Shown piece after piece: positions 32,146 to 42,539 of a DNA stretch of 64,000 nucleotides. Position 1 is the stretch's first letter. Each line of letters opens with the position of its first letter. A program made the position numbers and the translations under genes. The stretch is taken from positions 39,251,417 through 39,315,416 of the forward strand of contig OY855904.1 in the NCBI GenBank assembly GCA_963693305.1, written 5' to 3'. The notes beneath the pieces are model-generated. The model worked only from the letters and a program-made list of their open reading frames with translations. It searched no databases and was not told the DNA's origin. This stretch comes from Meandrina meandrites (taxonomy: Eukaryota > Cnidaria > Anthozoa > Scleractinia > Meandrinidae).

Positions 32146-34329
32146 ATGATGGATTCTCGGCAGTGTTGGAAAGAACTCGAGTCCACAACAAAATGCCCGA
32201 TTTGCTCGGAAACACTTAAAGATCCCAAGACTTTGCCTTGCTTACATTCATTCTGTCTACTTTGTCTCGATAATTTGGCACGCATTGAAAGAAGACGACG
32301 TCAAGACGAAATAAGCTGTCCAATTTGCCAGACATCGATTCTGATTCCGGAAGCAAACACATTCAGCGATTTGCCCACTTCGTTTCACTTGGATCGACTC
32401 AAGGAAATCCTATCTGTGTCCAATGGGAATCAAGCCGCGATAACGTGCCAGAGTTGTAACGAACGGAAGACCGCAATTTCATATTGTTTTGATTGCGAGG
32501 ACTACCTTTGTTCGACATGCGACAAAGCTCACCGACGTCTGAGAATCACCAGGGATCACAATAATATTTTGCTTCAGAATGGACAACTGGAAGATCTTTG
32601 GCAAAGACCAGTTATGTGTAGACAGAAGAACCACGAAGAGGAAGCCTTGTTTGAATACTGTCAGCAGTGCGACGAATGCATTTGCGACATCTGTCATGAC
32701 GAACAACATCAGAGACATGTTGTAGTGGATATTGAACAGGCTGCCAGTGAAGGAAAAAAGCGAATTAATAAGGCTCTGAAGAAAGCAGAGGAAGAAATGA
32801 TCGCTTCTCAAGATGAGATGAAGGAAAATGAAGATATCCTTGAAAGTAGAAAGAATGAAATTAGCGCAGCCCGTCGAAACGTGAAAACAATCTTGAAGGA
32901 ACTAATTGAAAGTCTGAAAGAACACGAGAAAGTGGTGTTGACCAAGATGGATGACATTTATGAACAACAACAAAAAGGTCACGCAATCAAACAACGAAGA
33001 CTGGAGTTGTTCGTTACACGATTAAGAAGCCCTGTGGAACTCGGAAAATCTGTTCTGAGAAGAAACGTAGATGTCGAAATTGTGAAAGAACAAAAAGCTA
33101 TTATTGATCGCTGCGAAAATCTTTTGAATTCCAAAGAAAAAAAAGCAATTGAATTTCCTTTTGTGAATTATGTCATTGACAAAGATATTTGTCGCAGTTT
33201 TGACTCAGGCCCAGGGAAATTGATTGTGAGTAACACTGATCTATCACGGTCCACAGCGCGCATACTGAAAGAAGCTGTTGTTGGCAAGAAAAGTATGATT
33301 TTAGTTTGCACAAGAGATTCTGCAGGTAAACGGTGTTATCATGAGAATGACCAAGTAAATGTGAAAATCAAGAGCTCATTGGGTGAAGAGCTGGAGACGC
33401 CATTTGAAGACGGAAAAAACGGAAGATATAAAGTTACGTTTACCCCCGAATTTGATGGACCAAATGACGTTATGATCATAGTGAATGGGCAATCGCTGAC
33501 TGTGAGTCCCTTGAGAATTGAAGTTAGTCCGTGTCTCTACCAGAAAGCGTTCGAACTGGGATCAAACGGCCAGTTCCGGTTCCCTTGTGGCATCGCTATT
33601 AACAGAGACAATGGGAACATAGCAGTAGCGGATAGGTTAAGCAGGAGAATCCAGATATTTGATTCTCAAGGAAAGTTTCTAAGACAGTTTGGTGACATTC
33701 GAGATAGCACAAAGAATCTGGAGAGCCCCTACTCAGTAGCATTTGGTAGTTTGAGTGAAATAATTGTCATCGACAGCTACGGAGAAATGGTGTTTTGTTC
33801 TAAAGAAGGAATCTTTCTGCACTATGGCTTGTACGTTGGGAAACCGTCTTCTGTTTCTGTGAAAAGGAATGGTGAACTGGTTGTTTGTGACAGTGCTAAT
33901 GCTGAAGTCAAAATTCTATCCGCAGACGGATGCCGTGTAATTTGGTCATTTGCCGGTGATCCAAGCCTAAATTGTTCGCCTTCCTTTGCAATTCATCACA
34001 AAGACAAGTTCTTTGTTTCCTATCAAACGAAACAATGTGTGAAGGTTTTCAGTGATGATGGTGATTTCCTCTATGATATTGGAACTCCAGGGAAAGGAAA
34101 GGAACAGCTAAACAGTCCATTAGGACTCGCCGTTGACAAGTTCAATAACTTGATTGTGTGCGACAGTGATGGCTGTCGACTGCAAGTGTTCACACTAGAT
34201 GGAAGGTACGTCACAACCATAGAAGGGCATGAGAATGGATTCGGGTCCCCTCAGTTTGTCGCTGTCTCAAAGGATGGACGTTTGTTTTTCACCGATACGG
34301 GAAAGAAGTGTGTTCATGTTTTCCACTGA
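32146..34329 (+). CDS. TRIM-NHL protein (RING, two B-boxes, coiled coil, filamin, six NHL repeats)
   Basis: Intronless, 727 residues from ATG at 32146. RING: Cys17-x2-Cys20, Cys32, His34, Cys37-x2-Cys40, Cys58-x2-Cys61, complete C3HC4. B-box 1 spans about 101-138 (Cys101, Cys104, Cys114, Cys117, Cys122, Cys125, His129). B-box 2 is Cys158, His163, Cys172, Cys175, Cys180, Cys183, His188, His191. A coiled coil covers about 200-330, a filamin-type Ig domain about 352-462, and six NHL blades 466-727 (for example GIAINRDNGNIAVADRLSRR; GLAVDKFNNLIVCDS). This is the TRIM2/TRIM3/TRIM71 architecture. Predicted role: cytoplasmic E3 ubiquitin ligase, with the NHL propeller binding protein or RNA. The open frame extends upstream to 32101, but only ATGs at 32116, 32146 and 32149 are usable; 32149 has the best context (A at -3, G at +4). 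The zinc ligands are intact, so it looks functional. Confidence 0.93.
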   Translation: MMDSRQCWKELESTTKCPICSETLKDPKTLPCLHSFCLLCLDNLARIERRRRQDEISCPICQTSILIPEANTFSDLPTSFHLDRLKEILSVSNGNQAAITCQSCNERKTAISYCFDCEDYLCSTCDKAHRRLRITRDHNNILLQNGQLEDLWQRPVMCRQKNHEEEALFEYCQQCDECICDICHDEQHQRHVVVDIEQAASEGKKRINKALKKAEEEMIASQDEMKENEDILESRKNEISAARRNVKTILKELIESLKEHEKVVLTKMDDIYEQQQKGHAIKQRRLELFVTRLRSPVELGKSVLRRNVDVEIVKEQKAIIDRCENLLNSKEKKAIEFPFVNYVIDKDICRSFDSGPGKLIVSNTDLSRSTARILKEAVVGKKSMILVCTRDSAGKRCYHENDQVNVKIKSSLGEELETPFEDGKNGRYKVTFTPEFDGPNDVMIIVNGQSLTVSPLRIEVSPCLYQKAFELGSNGQFRFPCGIAINRDNGNIAVADRLSRRIQIFDSQGKFLRQFGDIRDSTKNLESPYSVAFGSLSEIIVIDSYGEMVFCSKEGIFLHYGLYVGKPSSVSVKRNGELVVCDSANAEVKILSADGCRVIWSFAGDPSLNCSPSFAIHHKDKFFVSYQTKQCVKVFSDDGDFLYDIGTPGKGKEQLNSPLGLAVDKFNNLIVCDSDGCRLQVFTLDGRYVTTIEGHENGFGSPQFVAVSKDGRLFFTDTGKKCVHVFH

Positions 34330-34661
34330 GCAACGTACAAGTGTGTGCAACAAAACAGAACTTTCCCACCATTGAACGAATCAGAAAACAGTTGTAAATT
34401 AATTGGATAAGGTTTAGCCTAACCCCTTCTCTCACCTAAGTTAGAGACAACTGACGTTTAAGGCTGGTCAAGGGGAGCCTTATGCTTGTTTTGAATGTAG
34501 TTCGCTTTGCAGACTTGTTAACTGAAAACTGATAATGACATAATTTCGCGCGTGATTAGTGCGCGCACATAAAATGACGACTTTTTTAAGGCGCCAGAAA
34601 TGTAAATAGTCGATTTGTCGTAAACGAGTATGGTGACCTATTGAGCAATAACTTTCTTTCT

Positions 34662-34662
<1 letters not shown>
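34330..34662 (+). other. TRIM 3' flank / likely 3' UTR
   Basis: No canonical AATAAA was seen between the stop codon and the A tract at 34663; the nearest variant is AATAAC at 34648. No other gene. Confidence 0.4.
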
Positions 34663-34703
<41 letters not shown>

Positions 34704-34705
34704 TA
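34663..34705 (+). repeat. A19 tract followed by (TA)n
   Basis: Nineteen A (34663-34681) then about 12 TA units. It lies 334 bases after the TRIM stop codon and could be a microsatellite or the remains of a retroposed poly(A) tail. Confidence 0.85.
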
Positions 34706-35265
34706 GACCAATTTCCAGTGTAGAATAAGAAACAGTCGTAGAAAACATGAATTTGACAAGCAATTGTGCATATAATTGTGATGTAACATTATAAAGGAAT
34801 TATTGGGTTTTAATAAGGTGCTGTTACTTCTTAGCGAAGTTAGGGACTCAATTTTTATGTCAAAATTTAACTTGCTATAAGATAAACAATCAACAGGCAA
34901 AGTTTGACAAAAATCTCAGTGCAGTACCTGTTTCGGTGAAAATGACGTCAAATCGTAAATGGCTACAAACAGACAGTGAGAATTTGCGCTGACACCAATG
35001 TTTTGCCAGTGATATTTTAAGGATCTTTATGTTACATGAAATTTAAAAAGGCTTTGCGTGTTTGATAGCTGAATTGAATTAACTTTTAAAATATTTTACA
35101 CTGATTTTCTGTGCAATCTTCGTCAAGTATATTGAAGAAACATTTTCAACAAATGGAAGATCAAAATCTGACTTCTAAAACTTTCGACAAAAGCCGAGCA
35201 TGCATGGTATGAGTCACAATAGAAAAATCAGATTCTCTCTAATAGGTAAGGTACTGTAAGGTTTG
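34706..35265. other. Non-coding stretch
   Basis: AT-rich; no exon, repeat border or motif supported. Confidence 0.4.
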
Positions 35266-35271
35266 CGTTTG

Positions 35272-35563
35272 AGCCTAGTGGACCATCAGGTCGTCGCTTA
35301 TCTGCGGTTTTCGTAGCAGTAAGCGGCCAGAGGTATTTCCACTCTCCCTGGATGGGATGCTAATCCATCGCAGGGTTACCCTCCCCCTTTCCCCGTCCCC
35401 AAACCCTCTAATTGGCGGGGACCCATTTATACACCTTGTATGATGTAGAGAGGCACTGTGAGAGTAAAGTGTCTTGCCCGAGACCGCAACACAATGACCT
35501 CGGCCAGGGCTCAAACCCGGACCACTTAATCCGGAGTCTAATCCATTAGGTCACCGCGCCTCC
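35272..35563 (-). repeat. tRNA-derived SINE (minus strand, diverged copy)
   Basis: Reverse complement of the family at 23190. Head GGAGGCGCGGTGACCTAATG, B-box GGGTTTGAGCCC, then GGGCAAGACACTTTACTC, GTGCCTCTCTACATC, GTGTATAAATGGGTCC and CCCTGCGATGGATTAGCATC. Many point changes and a GGGGACGGGGAAAGG insertion indicate greater age. Confidence 0.85.
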
Positions 35564-35564
35564 T

Positions 35565-36030
35565 ATATTCTCCCTACTAACCCATGGCCAGTAAATAGTG
35601 AAATTTGTATTTTGACAGTAAGCCTAAACTTGATCCCATATTAGCGCTTAATTTTCACACTTGCCCTCACTGTAAGGTTGTAAGACGAATTCACCCAACT
35701 GGTTTAACCGATAATCTTGACCGCGAGGTCTGTAAACGAACAAGGTCTAGATTTCGCCACTTTCATTATAGACTGCCCTAACGCCCGATTCTTTTTAAAA
35801 TAAGAGATTTTTTAAATGACTTTTGACACTTGTAAAGCAAAATCCATAGTTGTCACATCTGCAGTGCCAAGCGCGGGAAAATTCACCTAAAGCCAAACCA
35901 CATTCGTCAGAAAATGGGGCAAAGTTGATAAACTTTTGAAAGTGCTGATTGCTTACTCTTTGTTCCCATCTCCTTTAACGTCATTGAAAAATTAACTTGA
36001 ATTTGCATTTCAAATGTTTGTACCTCATTG
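35565..36030. other. Non-coding stretch
   Basis: Nothing supported beyond scattered A/T tracts. Confidence 0.35.
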
Positions 36031-36031
36031 A

Positions 36032-36232
36032 CTATTCATGTCCTTCACCACCTTCGCATGAGGAATTTGGAAGTTCAGCCTCTTGACCTTTTTGCTTCAA
36101 AATCCGGCTAATGTCGTCTCTACATACGAGGAATTGTTGCCTAACAGATCTCTGACGGAAACGTCTGTTGGTGGAAACCTTCTGGAGCGGAATTGGGTCG
36201 CATGGACAAGCACACACTTTTGACTGACGTGG
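36032..36232 (-). CDS. Possible terminal exon of unknown gene (tentative)
   Basis: A minus-strand frame after an acceptor-like CCACGTCAG reads VCACPCDPIPLQKVSTNRRF, continues through RQRSVRQQFLVCRDDISRIL and ends in an acidic SSCEGGEGHE and stop at 36032. The composition (Cys-Pro start, basic middle, acidic tail) is protein-like, but a second frame on the same strand starts MDASRTLHVSQKCV at 36251 and stays open for 51 codons, so neither is certain. No family recognised and no partner exon found. Confidence 0.25.
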   Translation of the reverse strand, partial: PRQSKVCACPCDPIPLQKVSTNRRFRQRSVRQQFLVCRDDISRILKQKGQEAELPNSSCEGGEGHE

Positions 36233-36654
36233 AGTGTTCTTGAAGCGTCCATGGTATGTAATGAAAGCTTAGTGCGTTTTAGTAAATGCGATATTAATTT
36301 CGTCGAATTACATCGACATTTCTTGTAGTACAGCTAGACTTATTTAACACTAGGGTAGATTAATTCTTATAATAAACGAACTGGAAAGTTACGGTTCAGA
36401 ACTTTGTTAACGAATTAAACCAACTTTTATTCTTGCAACGAGCGTGATTTAAATGAAAAGTTGCATTGACGAGCATTAAAAGATTACATCATTAAATTAT
36501 AACAACTTTAATAAACACTTTGATTATGATTCTCTTTCGAATCAAGTTTATATTTCGGTTTTTCAGGTAACTGAACTAATCTGGAGATAACGGGTGCTTA
36601 CCATTTTTCGGAAGGAAGCGGTTGGGATGATCATCTATTTCGCGGCTTCAGTAT

Positions 36655-36787
36655 TTTTAATGTACGCTTCGATTTCTTGTTAGTAGATTTATTTGTACTA
36701 CGTTACATTTCTTATTAAACGGTTTAATATGTAATGTAACGTCGTGCAAAAAAATCTACTAAAAAGAAATCAACGCGTACATTAAAA
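36655..36787. mobile_element. Palindromic foldback, TTTTAATGTACGC termini
   Basis: The arms 36655-36720 and 36721-36787 mirror each other (TTTTAATGTACGC, GATTTCTT, TAGTAGATTT, ACGTTACATT and reverse complements), with roughly 85% pairing. Non-coding. Confidence 0.65.
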
Positions 36788-36886
36788 ATGCAGGAGGATT
36801 GCAAAAGGAAATAATAACAAACTGTTGCTTTTTATCGGTTCATGTTGGAATTCCGTCTGGTGAGAGAATATTTTAAATCAGAAGCA

Positions 36887-36904
36887 CCCCCCCCCCCCCC
36901 CCCC
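36887..36904 (+). repeat. C18 homopolymer
   Basis: Eighteen consecutive C after GAAGCA, one of seven long G/C runs in the window. Confidence 0.9.
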
Positions 36905-37659
36905 TCCCGTAGTAGAGGACGGGGGGATTTATCGACAACATAAAATGTCCCATTATTCCACCAGCAAAAGTAAACTGCAACAAATCCTAAATAGCTCATT
37001 AACAAGATGTCATTTTCTTTATTATCTTTAGGCAAATTAAACAAGAAACTCATCAAGTGCTGGACGTTACTGGGAAACTGGCCCATGGCGGAACTAAATA
37101 CATCTATGACAGGTCAGTCAACGTTTCTCTATCTATAAATTTAGTGTATTCCTGTTTTCGGAGAACAGTTGCCATTATCCGTCAAAATTGCGCGTTGAGC
37201 GACAGAGCCGATTAAAGCTCGCTGCTTGCAACAGGGTTGGTGCTCCTAGTTCCATGACATATCTCCTCGTCGTGGTTAATCGGAAACGCTCATTCTATTT
37301 CCAATTCGACAATGGTCGACACTAAGTTCTTTCGAAAGTTCTTTTTGTACTTTTACGTGACGGATTTGCTTATAGAATGATACTGATCTGTTTTCAAATG
37401 CTCGACCAATGCTCTAGCTCTAGTCAATTCAACTTGTTTGCAAAACTTCAATTCTCTCCACTCGTTGCCGTATTGTTTTAACCTTAGGTCCATGGTGCGT
37501 TGTTTCGTTGGGACAATAATGACACAATATTCGAGTTTCTAGATAATCACCTGTCTGCACGTCAATCATAACGCTTGGCACTTGAGGACTTCTGTTATTG
37601 ATCATTGTTAGGATATATTCCAAACGTTAATTATTTTCACAGATTATTGAAGCTATGGC

Positions 37660-38270
37660 TGAACTGACCAATCATGATTCGAACTCAACATTCTTACTGA
37701 CAACTGAAAGATGGTTTGACATTTTAAACTGACAAATCATGTTCTGATCTCAACATCCTTAACGACAAGTGACAGAATTTTTTAAAAAATTTTAAAATTG
37801 ACAAATCATGTTTCGATCTCAAAATCTGTAATGCTAATTGACAGATGGTTTAAAATTTTAACTGACAAACTATGTCTTGATCTCAACATTTTTACTGACA
37901 ACTGACAGATGGTTTGAAATTTTTAACTGACAAATCATGTTTTGATCTTACCATCTTTACCAACAACTGACAGATGAGTTAGTTTTGATTAAAAAAAAGT
38001 CATGTTTTGATCTTAACAACCCTCTGACAACTGACAGATGGATTAAATTTTAATAGACAAATTAAATGAAATAAATACTGACAACTGACAAATCATGTTT
38101 GATCTCAACATGCTGAGTGGACTAGCTGACAACTGACAAATGGCTTAAAATATGAAATGGCTGTTCGTATTTTGATTACCACCTCTTTGCTGACAAATTG
38201 ATGGAAATTTATATGACAAATCATGTTTCGATCTCAACATCGTTATTGACAGTCCGACAGATAGCTTTTC
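37660..38270 (+). repeat. Minisatellite, ~62-bp units (TGACAAATCATGTTTTGATC type)
   Basis: About nine units, each with ACTGACAAATCATGTTT, GATCTCAACAT, then CTGACAACTGACAGATGG and TTTAAAATTTTAA. Units decay and shorten towards the right end. The frames within it are not genes. Confidence 0.85.
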
Positions 38271-38915
38271 TTTGTAACCGTTGCTAAAGGCCAGTTGATT
38301 TCCACTTGCACTCTTTTGCTTGCAAAGTCTATACAATCTACAAAGAAGAAAAAACAATTTTTGAGTTTAAAAATAAAATCGCCTGACACAAAACTGTTGA
38401 TTATTTTATTCGTTTCGTTTCGTTACAGTCGTCGTCTTTGAACCCTGTGCTCTGGTTCCAAGTAGATCTAGTAGCTTTCGTAACTTTCAGTTTATTTTTA
38501 CAACAGGACTCTGTTTACAGTAAAGATTTAATTGATTTTAATGATTTTCACAGGAATTCAGTCATCGTAATTTTATTTTCTCATGTGTCGTATTGATCGA
38601 AATCCAGTTTCTCCAAACAACACCGATGCATTGTTAAACAGGTGATGAGAACAAGGAAAAACATCAATGCTTCCAGCTTGGGATTGATATTTTATTTTAT
38701 ATTTTATTTTGCTGAAACGTACTGAAATTAAAAACTTTTTTTTAAATATACGACTACTAAGATTCACGTATGTAAAAGAAAACACATCTGTGAATTAAAA
38801 CCGCTATTCCTCCAGGGCTTTGCTCGAGGGTGTTCACACAAAGAAACTATTTCAGTATAATAATTGAACGTTCTTTTATTTCCTTAAGGATTCCGGACAT
38901 TATGATGAAGTCAAG
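38271..38915. other. Non-coding stretch
   Basis: No exon or element border supported. Confidence 0.35.
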
Positions 38916-38925
38916 AAAAGGATAA

Positions 38926-40009
38926 AGGTCGCCACACACGAGGGGACTGGTCGCAGGGACCGGTCCCTGCGACCGGTCCCTGCGACCAAGTGCCATCGTG
39001 TGAACAGGGCAATTTTCGTCAAAAATCCGGTCGCAGGGACTGAATTTTGGTCCCCGAAATCGGTCCCAAGAATTCAAACTGGTTTGAATTCGTGGGACCA
39101 GTCGCAGGGACTGGTCCCCGCAATATTTTGCTTGGTCCCTCGTGTGAACAGGTTCGTGGGACTGGTCCCTGCGACCAATTAAAAATAAACCAATCGCTGA
39201 TAAGCATTTTAAGTTCCCACAATTCTGCACGTTCGTGTTTCAAGATGGCGACGCCCAAGAGTGAACAGATTGAACAAACTGTTGGCAATACTTAAAACAG
39301 CGTGTGAAATGCTCCTCTTTGTTCCCTTCGTAAAAGCCACTGTCGAGCCCACATTTTTCGTTCATAAGAAATAGGCAATTCTTCGTCCTCCATCATCATA
39401 ATAAGGAGCAAAAGAGTCTTTTTCTTTGCAGCTCTTGAAGACATTTTAATTCGATGAAAACAAAGTTCCCGCCAAATTTTCTCGCTAGCTGTCCGGCATA
39501 TTTTCGCGCCATTTCATGAAGAGAATTCGTAGCATCCGGTTTATGTTATGCAAATTTTATCGGATGTTTTGATTTGTTTCAGCTAGCCTGGAGAAAACTA
39601 TATTTTTGCAGTTTTTGATGAAATGGTGCATATTTTTTTTTGGTATAAAAACACCGAAAGGAAACCTGATATCAAAATTATAAAATAGGAGCGGATTTCG
39701 AACATTGCCAACATTCCATGTTTTTAAAACAATTGTTGAACACAGTCCAGTAAGCACGCTCAGATATGAACAATAATAGGAATAATAATAACAATAATTT
39801 ACCATCTCCACAAGGTGATTATCTTGTTTTATATATTGAAAACGTCATAAATACTGCTATCTTACTGCGAAACAGGTCCCAGCGTGTGAACCCTTCAAGG
39901 GACCGGTCCCCGCGACTCATTCCATCGTGTAAACTCTACAGGGGACCAGTCCCTGCGACCGGTCCCTGCGACCAGTCCCTGCGACTGGTCCCCTCGTGTG
40001 TGGCGACCT
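38926..40009 (-). mobile_element. PIF/Harbinger deletion derivative with 3-bp TAA duplication
   Basis: 1084 bases bounded by TAA on both sides (38923-38925 and 40010-40012). The termini are AGGTCGCCACACACGAGG and its exact reverse complement, followed by subterminal copies of GGTCCCTGCGAC in both orientations. A 3-bp TAA/TTA target duplication is the PIF/Harbinger hallmark, and the interior retains the start of a Harbinger transposase (39292-39444, minus). No DDE catalytic part remains, so movement would depend on a full-length relative elsewhere. Confidence 0.85.
39292..39444 (-). pseudogene. N-terminal remnant of Harbinger (HARBI1-like) transposase
   Basis: Starts with ATG at 39444 and reads 50 codons to a stop, beginning MSSRAAKKKTLLLL and containing MWARQWLLRREQRGAFHTLF. 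The segment W.R.WLLRR...GA.H.L is the conserved block near the N-terminus of PIF/Harbinger nucleases, where it is normally followed by Gln-Glu-Leu-Arg. Here TAA replaces the continuation. The catalytic DDE domain is missing. It sits inside the TAA-flanked element and on its minus strand. Confidence 0.75.
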
Positions 40010-40014
40010 TAAAG

Positions 40015-41080
40015 CCAAGACACTGGAGGCGATATCATGAAATCAAGACACTGAAGACAAAGCAATGGAGACAATACTACATAAGGGAGCGAAGTAAGAC
40101 AGATTGATGGAGTTAATTTGACCAAAAAATACATAGAAACTAGGAACTAAGAACTAAGAATATTTTTCGTTGACAAAGCATTAAGATCGGTAAAATTTTC
40201 TTTCCAATCCAGAAATCACGAAGGCGCACTATAAAAGGGACTGGGCCCGACAACAAATAATTCGCAGTTTAGTTTTTGTCAGGGAATTTTTCGTCATTTT
40301 TAATCCAATTTTTGTATTTTTCTAAGCTCACGTTACGAGAGCTTTGTGGATTGTGTGACTGACGCGTACGTGACTCTTGGGCATCAGTGGTGTTGCGTTT
40401 CACTGGCGTGCGTTGAGAATATGTTAATAAGGCTTTGTGCAGGAATTTACATATACTGTATTGCAATATCAAATTCAACTGTTAATTTAGTAGTAAATCA
40501 AGTATATGCGGTTCCTTTTGATACTCTGTTGGTTTGCGAATTGTTCAGACAAACAGCAAGACAGCAGTGTACCAAAAATTGCTTTATATTCTTGATTTTT
40601 CTGAATTAATAGTTTACAAAATACGAGAACATTTCGTGTGCAAAGCATTATTAACATATTGTCGACGGTCGCCAGTATAACACAACACCGCTATTTCTCA
40701 AGAGTCACGTACGTTTCTACCGCATGATACATTGAGTTCTCGTATCGTGAGCTTCCTAAGTGTTTGATTTTTATTTTCGAAGCCAATTTTTAAAGTGAGC
40801 CTTCGTGTTTACACAATTTGCTGCTACGTTTTCCTCGTATACTTTTCTGAATTGTTTGTTTGTCAAATTGCTTTCCAAAACATTTTTTCGTATTGCTGCC
40901 AAGTTTTTGTCGAGTTGCTTTTTCTTATTTCAATTTTTTGATTTCAAGGATCTCTTAATTTTTTTGCAAAACTTTTTACATTTGAATCGAACGAGTGTTG
41001 TGCAAAATCTATTTCTTTGAAATAAAGCTTGGTTAATATTGTCTTGATTGCTTAAATCTGCTTGCGAGGTAACCTATTTC
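40015..41080. other. Non-coding stretch
   Basis: Frames up to 113 codons (39766-40107 runs out of the Harbinger terminus) are artefacts or unrecognised. No other structure seen. Confidence 0.4.
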
Positions 41081-41082
41081 AA

Positions 41083-41255
41083 TTTTTAATTTTCCCGCCA
41101 AAAAACTTAGAAAAATACGGGCGCTTAAAATACGCATGCGCCAATTGTTTTTATTTTTTCCTTCTCTAAAACACTGTCAGTACATCCATGTTGAAAATTT
41201 CATTTTCCCGCCAATAAACTTAATACGGTGACCAAAATACGCATGCGCCGTTTTT
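41083..41255 (+). repeat. Two-copy direct repeat with E2F-like and NRF1-like motifs
   Basis: TTTTCCCGCCAAAAAACTTA then AAAATACGCATGCGCC (41090-41143) recurs as TTTTCCCGCCAATAAACTTA then AAAATACGCATGCGCC (41203-41250), about 113 bases apart. TTTCCCGCC is the E2F consensus and GCATGCGC the NRF1 half-site. Single TTCCCGCCA copies also occur at 39471 and 41549. Confidence 0.6.
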
Positions 41256-41259
41256 TTAT

Positions 41260-42535
41260 TTTCTTGCTGTGTAATATTTTTAGTTCTATTATATATTCTT
41301 AATAAATAAATTATATTTCTTTGATCCACTCAAACAAGTTGTGGTCTTCTTTTATTGATTATCCATAAACTTTAATTAAAGATCAAAATAACTCACAAGT
41401 ATTCTTTAATTAGTTTATTGAAATGCAATTAAATTATCTTCAAAGGTGTGAAGAAATAATTCCTCCTATATATACTAAGACTTTTTGCACAGCGTTTCCC
41501 CTGACAACTTTTTCGACAAAAATTTTAACAAGGTATACCATTGAATTTTTCCCGCCAAAAAATTGTAATATACATCATCTTGTAAACAAACTCGCAGAAA
41601 AAAAATTGGATTTCAAACGCAAGATTTTAGCCAAAACAGTCATTTGTGTACAAGATGGTGCCTTCATGATGATAACTTGTGAAATAGTTTGCTCTGAAAC
41701 AACGGGCAGCTAAAAATATATTTACAAAAATGAGAAGAGCAGGTTAAAATTTCTACAACTGCAAAGTTTCTGCACAACATTGAGGGTGAAACACTTTCAA
41801 GTCGAAATGTTTAAGAATGTTTATATAGCTGGGTAACTCAAGACCCAACAATATAACCTTTCTAAACTATAGCAATTCCGAAATATCGCCACATGCTCAA
41901 TGTTCAAACAAGTGTGCAGAAACTTCTCATTTGTAGTAATTTTAACCCACTCGTCTTATTTCCGTAAATACATTTCTAGCTGCCCGTCGTTTAAGGCATT
42001 TCTATTTAACGCGATATCAGCATGCAATATATTTCAAGATAGCCGAGGCAAGCCATAAACTGGATCAGTCCTACGAAAAAAAAATACCACGAAATGTTTG
42101 ATTTACTGTGTGGTAAATTTTAATACTTCCGTTACTTTTTAACCGAGTATAAAAAAAAACTCGAATAACTGGAAGTCGATTATAACACGAATTGTTCATG
42201 GCTTGCCATGTTACCGTCAAGAAATTAAATCGAGCAATGTCAAGACCATTCGTTTCGGTTTGCTACACAGAACAAGCAAGATGAAGCAAAAATGTCATCG
42301 CAAAATCGAAATAAATCTATGGCGCAGTCTTAGTGAAAGCAAATTGAAGAAAAAGGTGAACACTAGCATAAATTTTAAACAAAAAAATATAAAAACAAAA
42401 TAGTTTTTCTCGAAAACATTTGCGCTTTGTCCTGTGTAGCATTCGGAACCAAGGTTTGACAAAAGCTCTGATACATTCAGCGAGGCTCTAAAGATTAATG
42501 TCTGGTTGTCAAGAAATAACTCATTTTTTTTCATA
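41260..42535. other. Non-coding AT-rich stretch
   Basis: A 96-codon plus-strand frame (41423-41713) has no recognisable features. An inverted relation is visible between 41690-41760 (GGGCAGCTAAAAATATATTTAC and so on) and 41940-41990 (TAAATACATTTCTAGCTGCCC), suggesting the ends of a roughly 300-bp foldback element; the arms are imperfect. Confidence 0.4.
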
Positions 42536-42539
42536 AATA

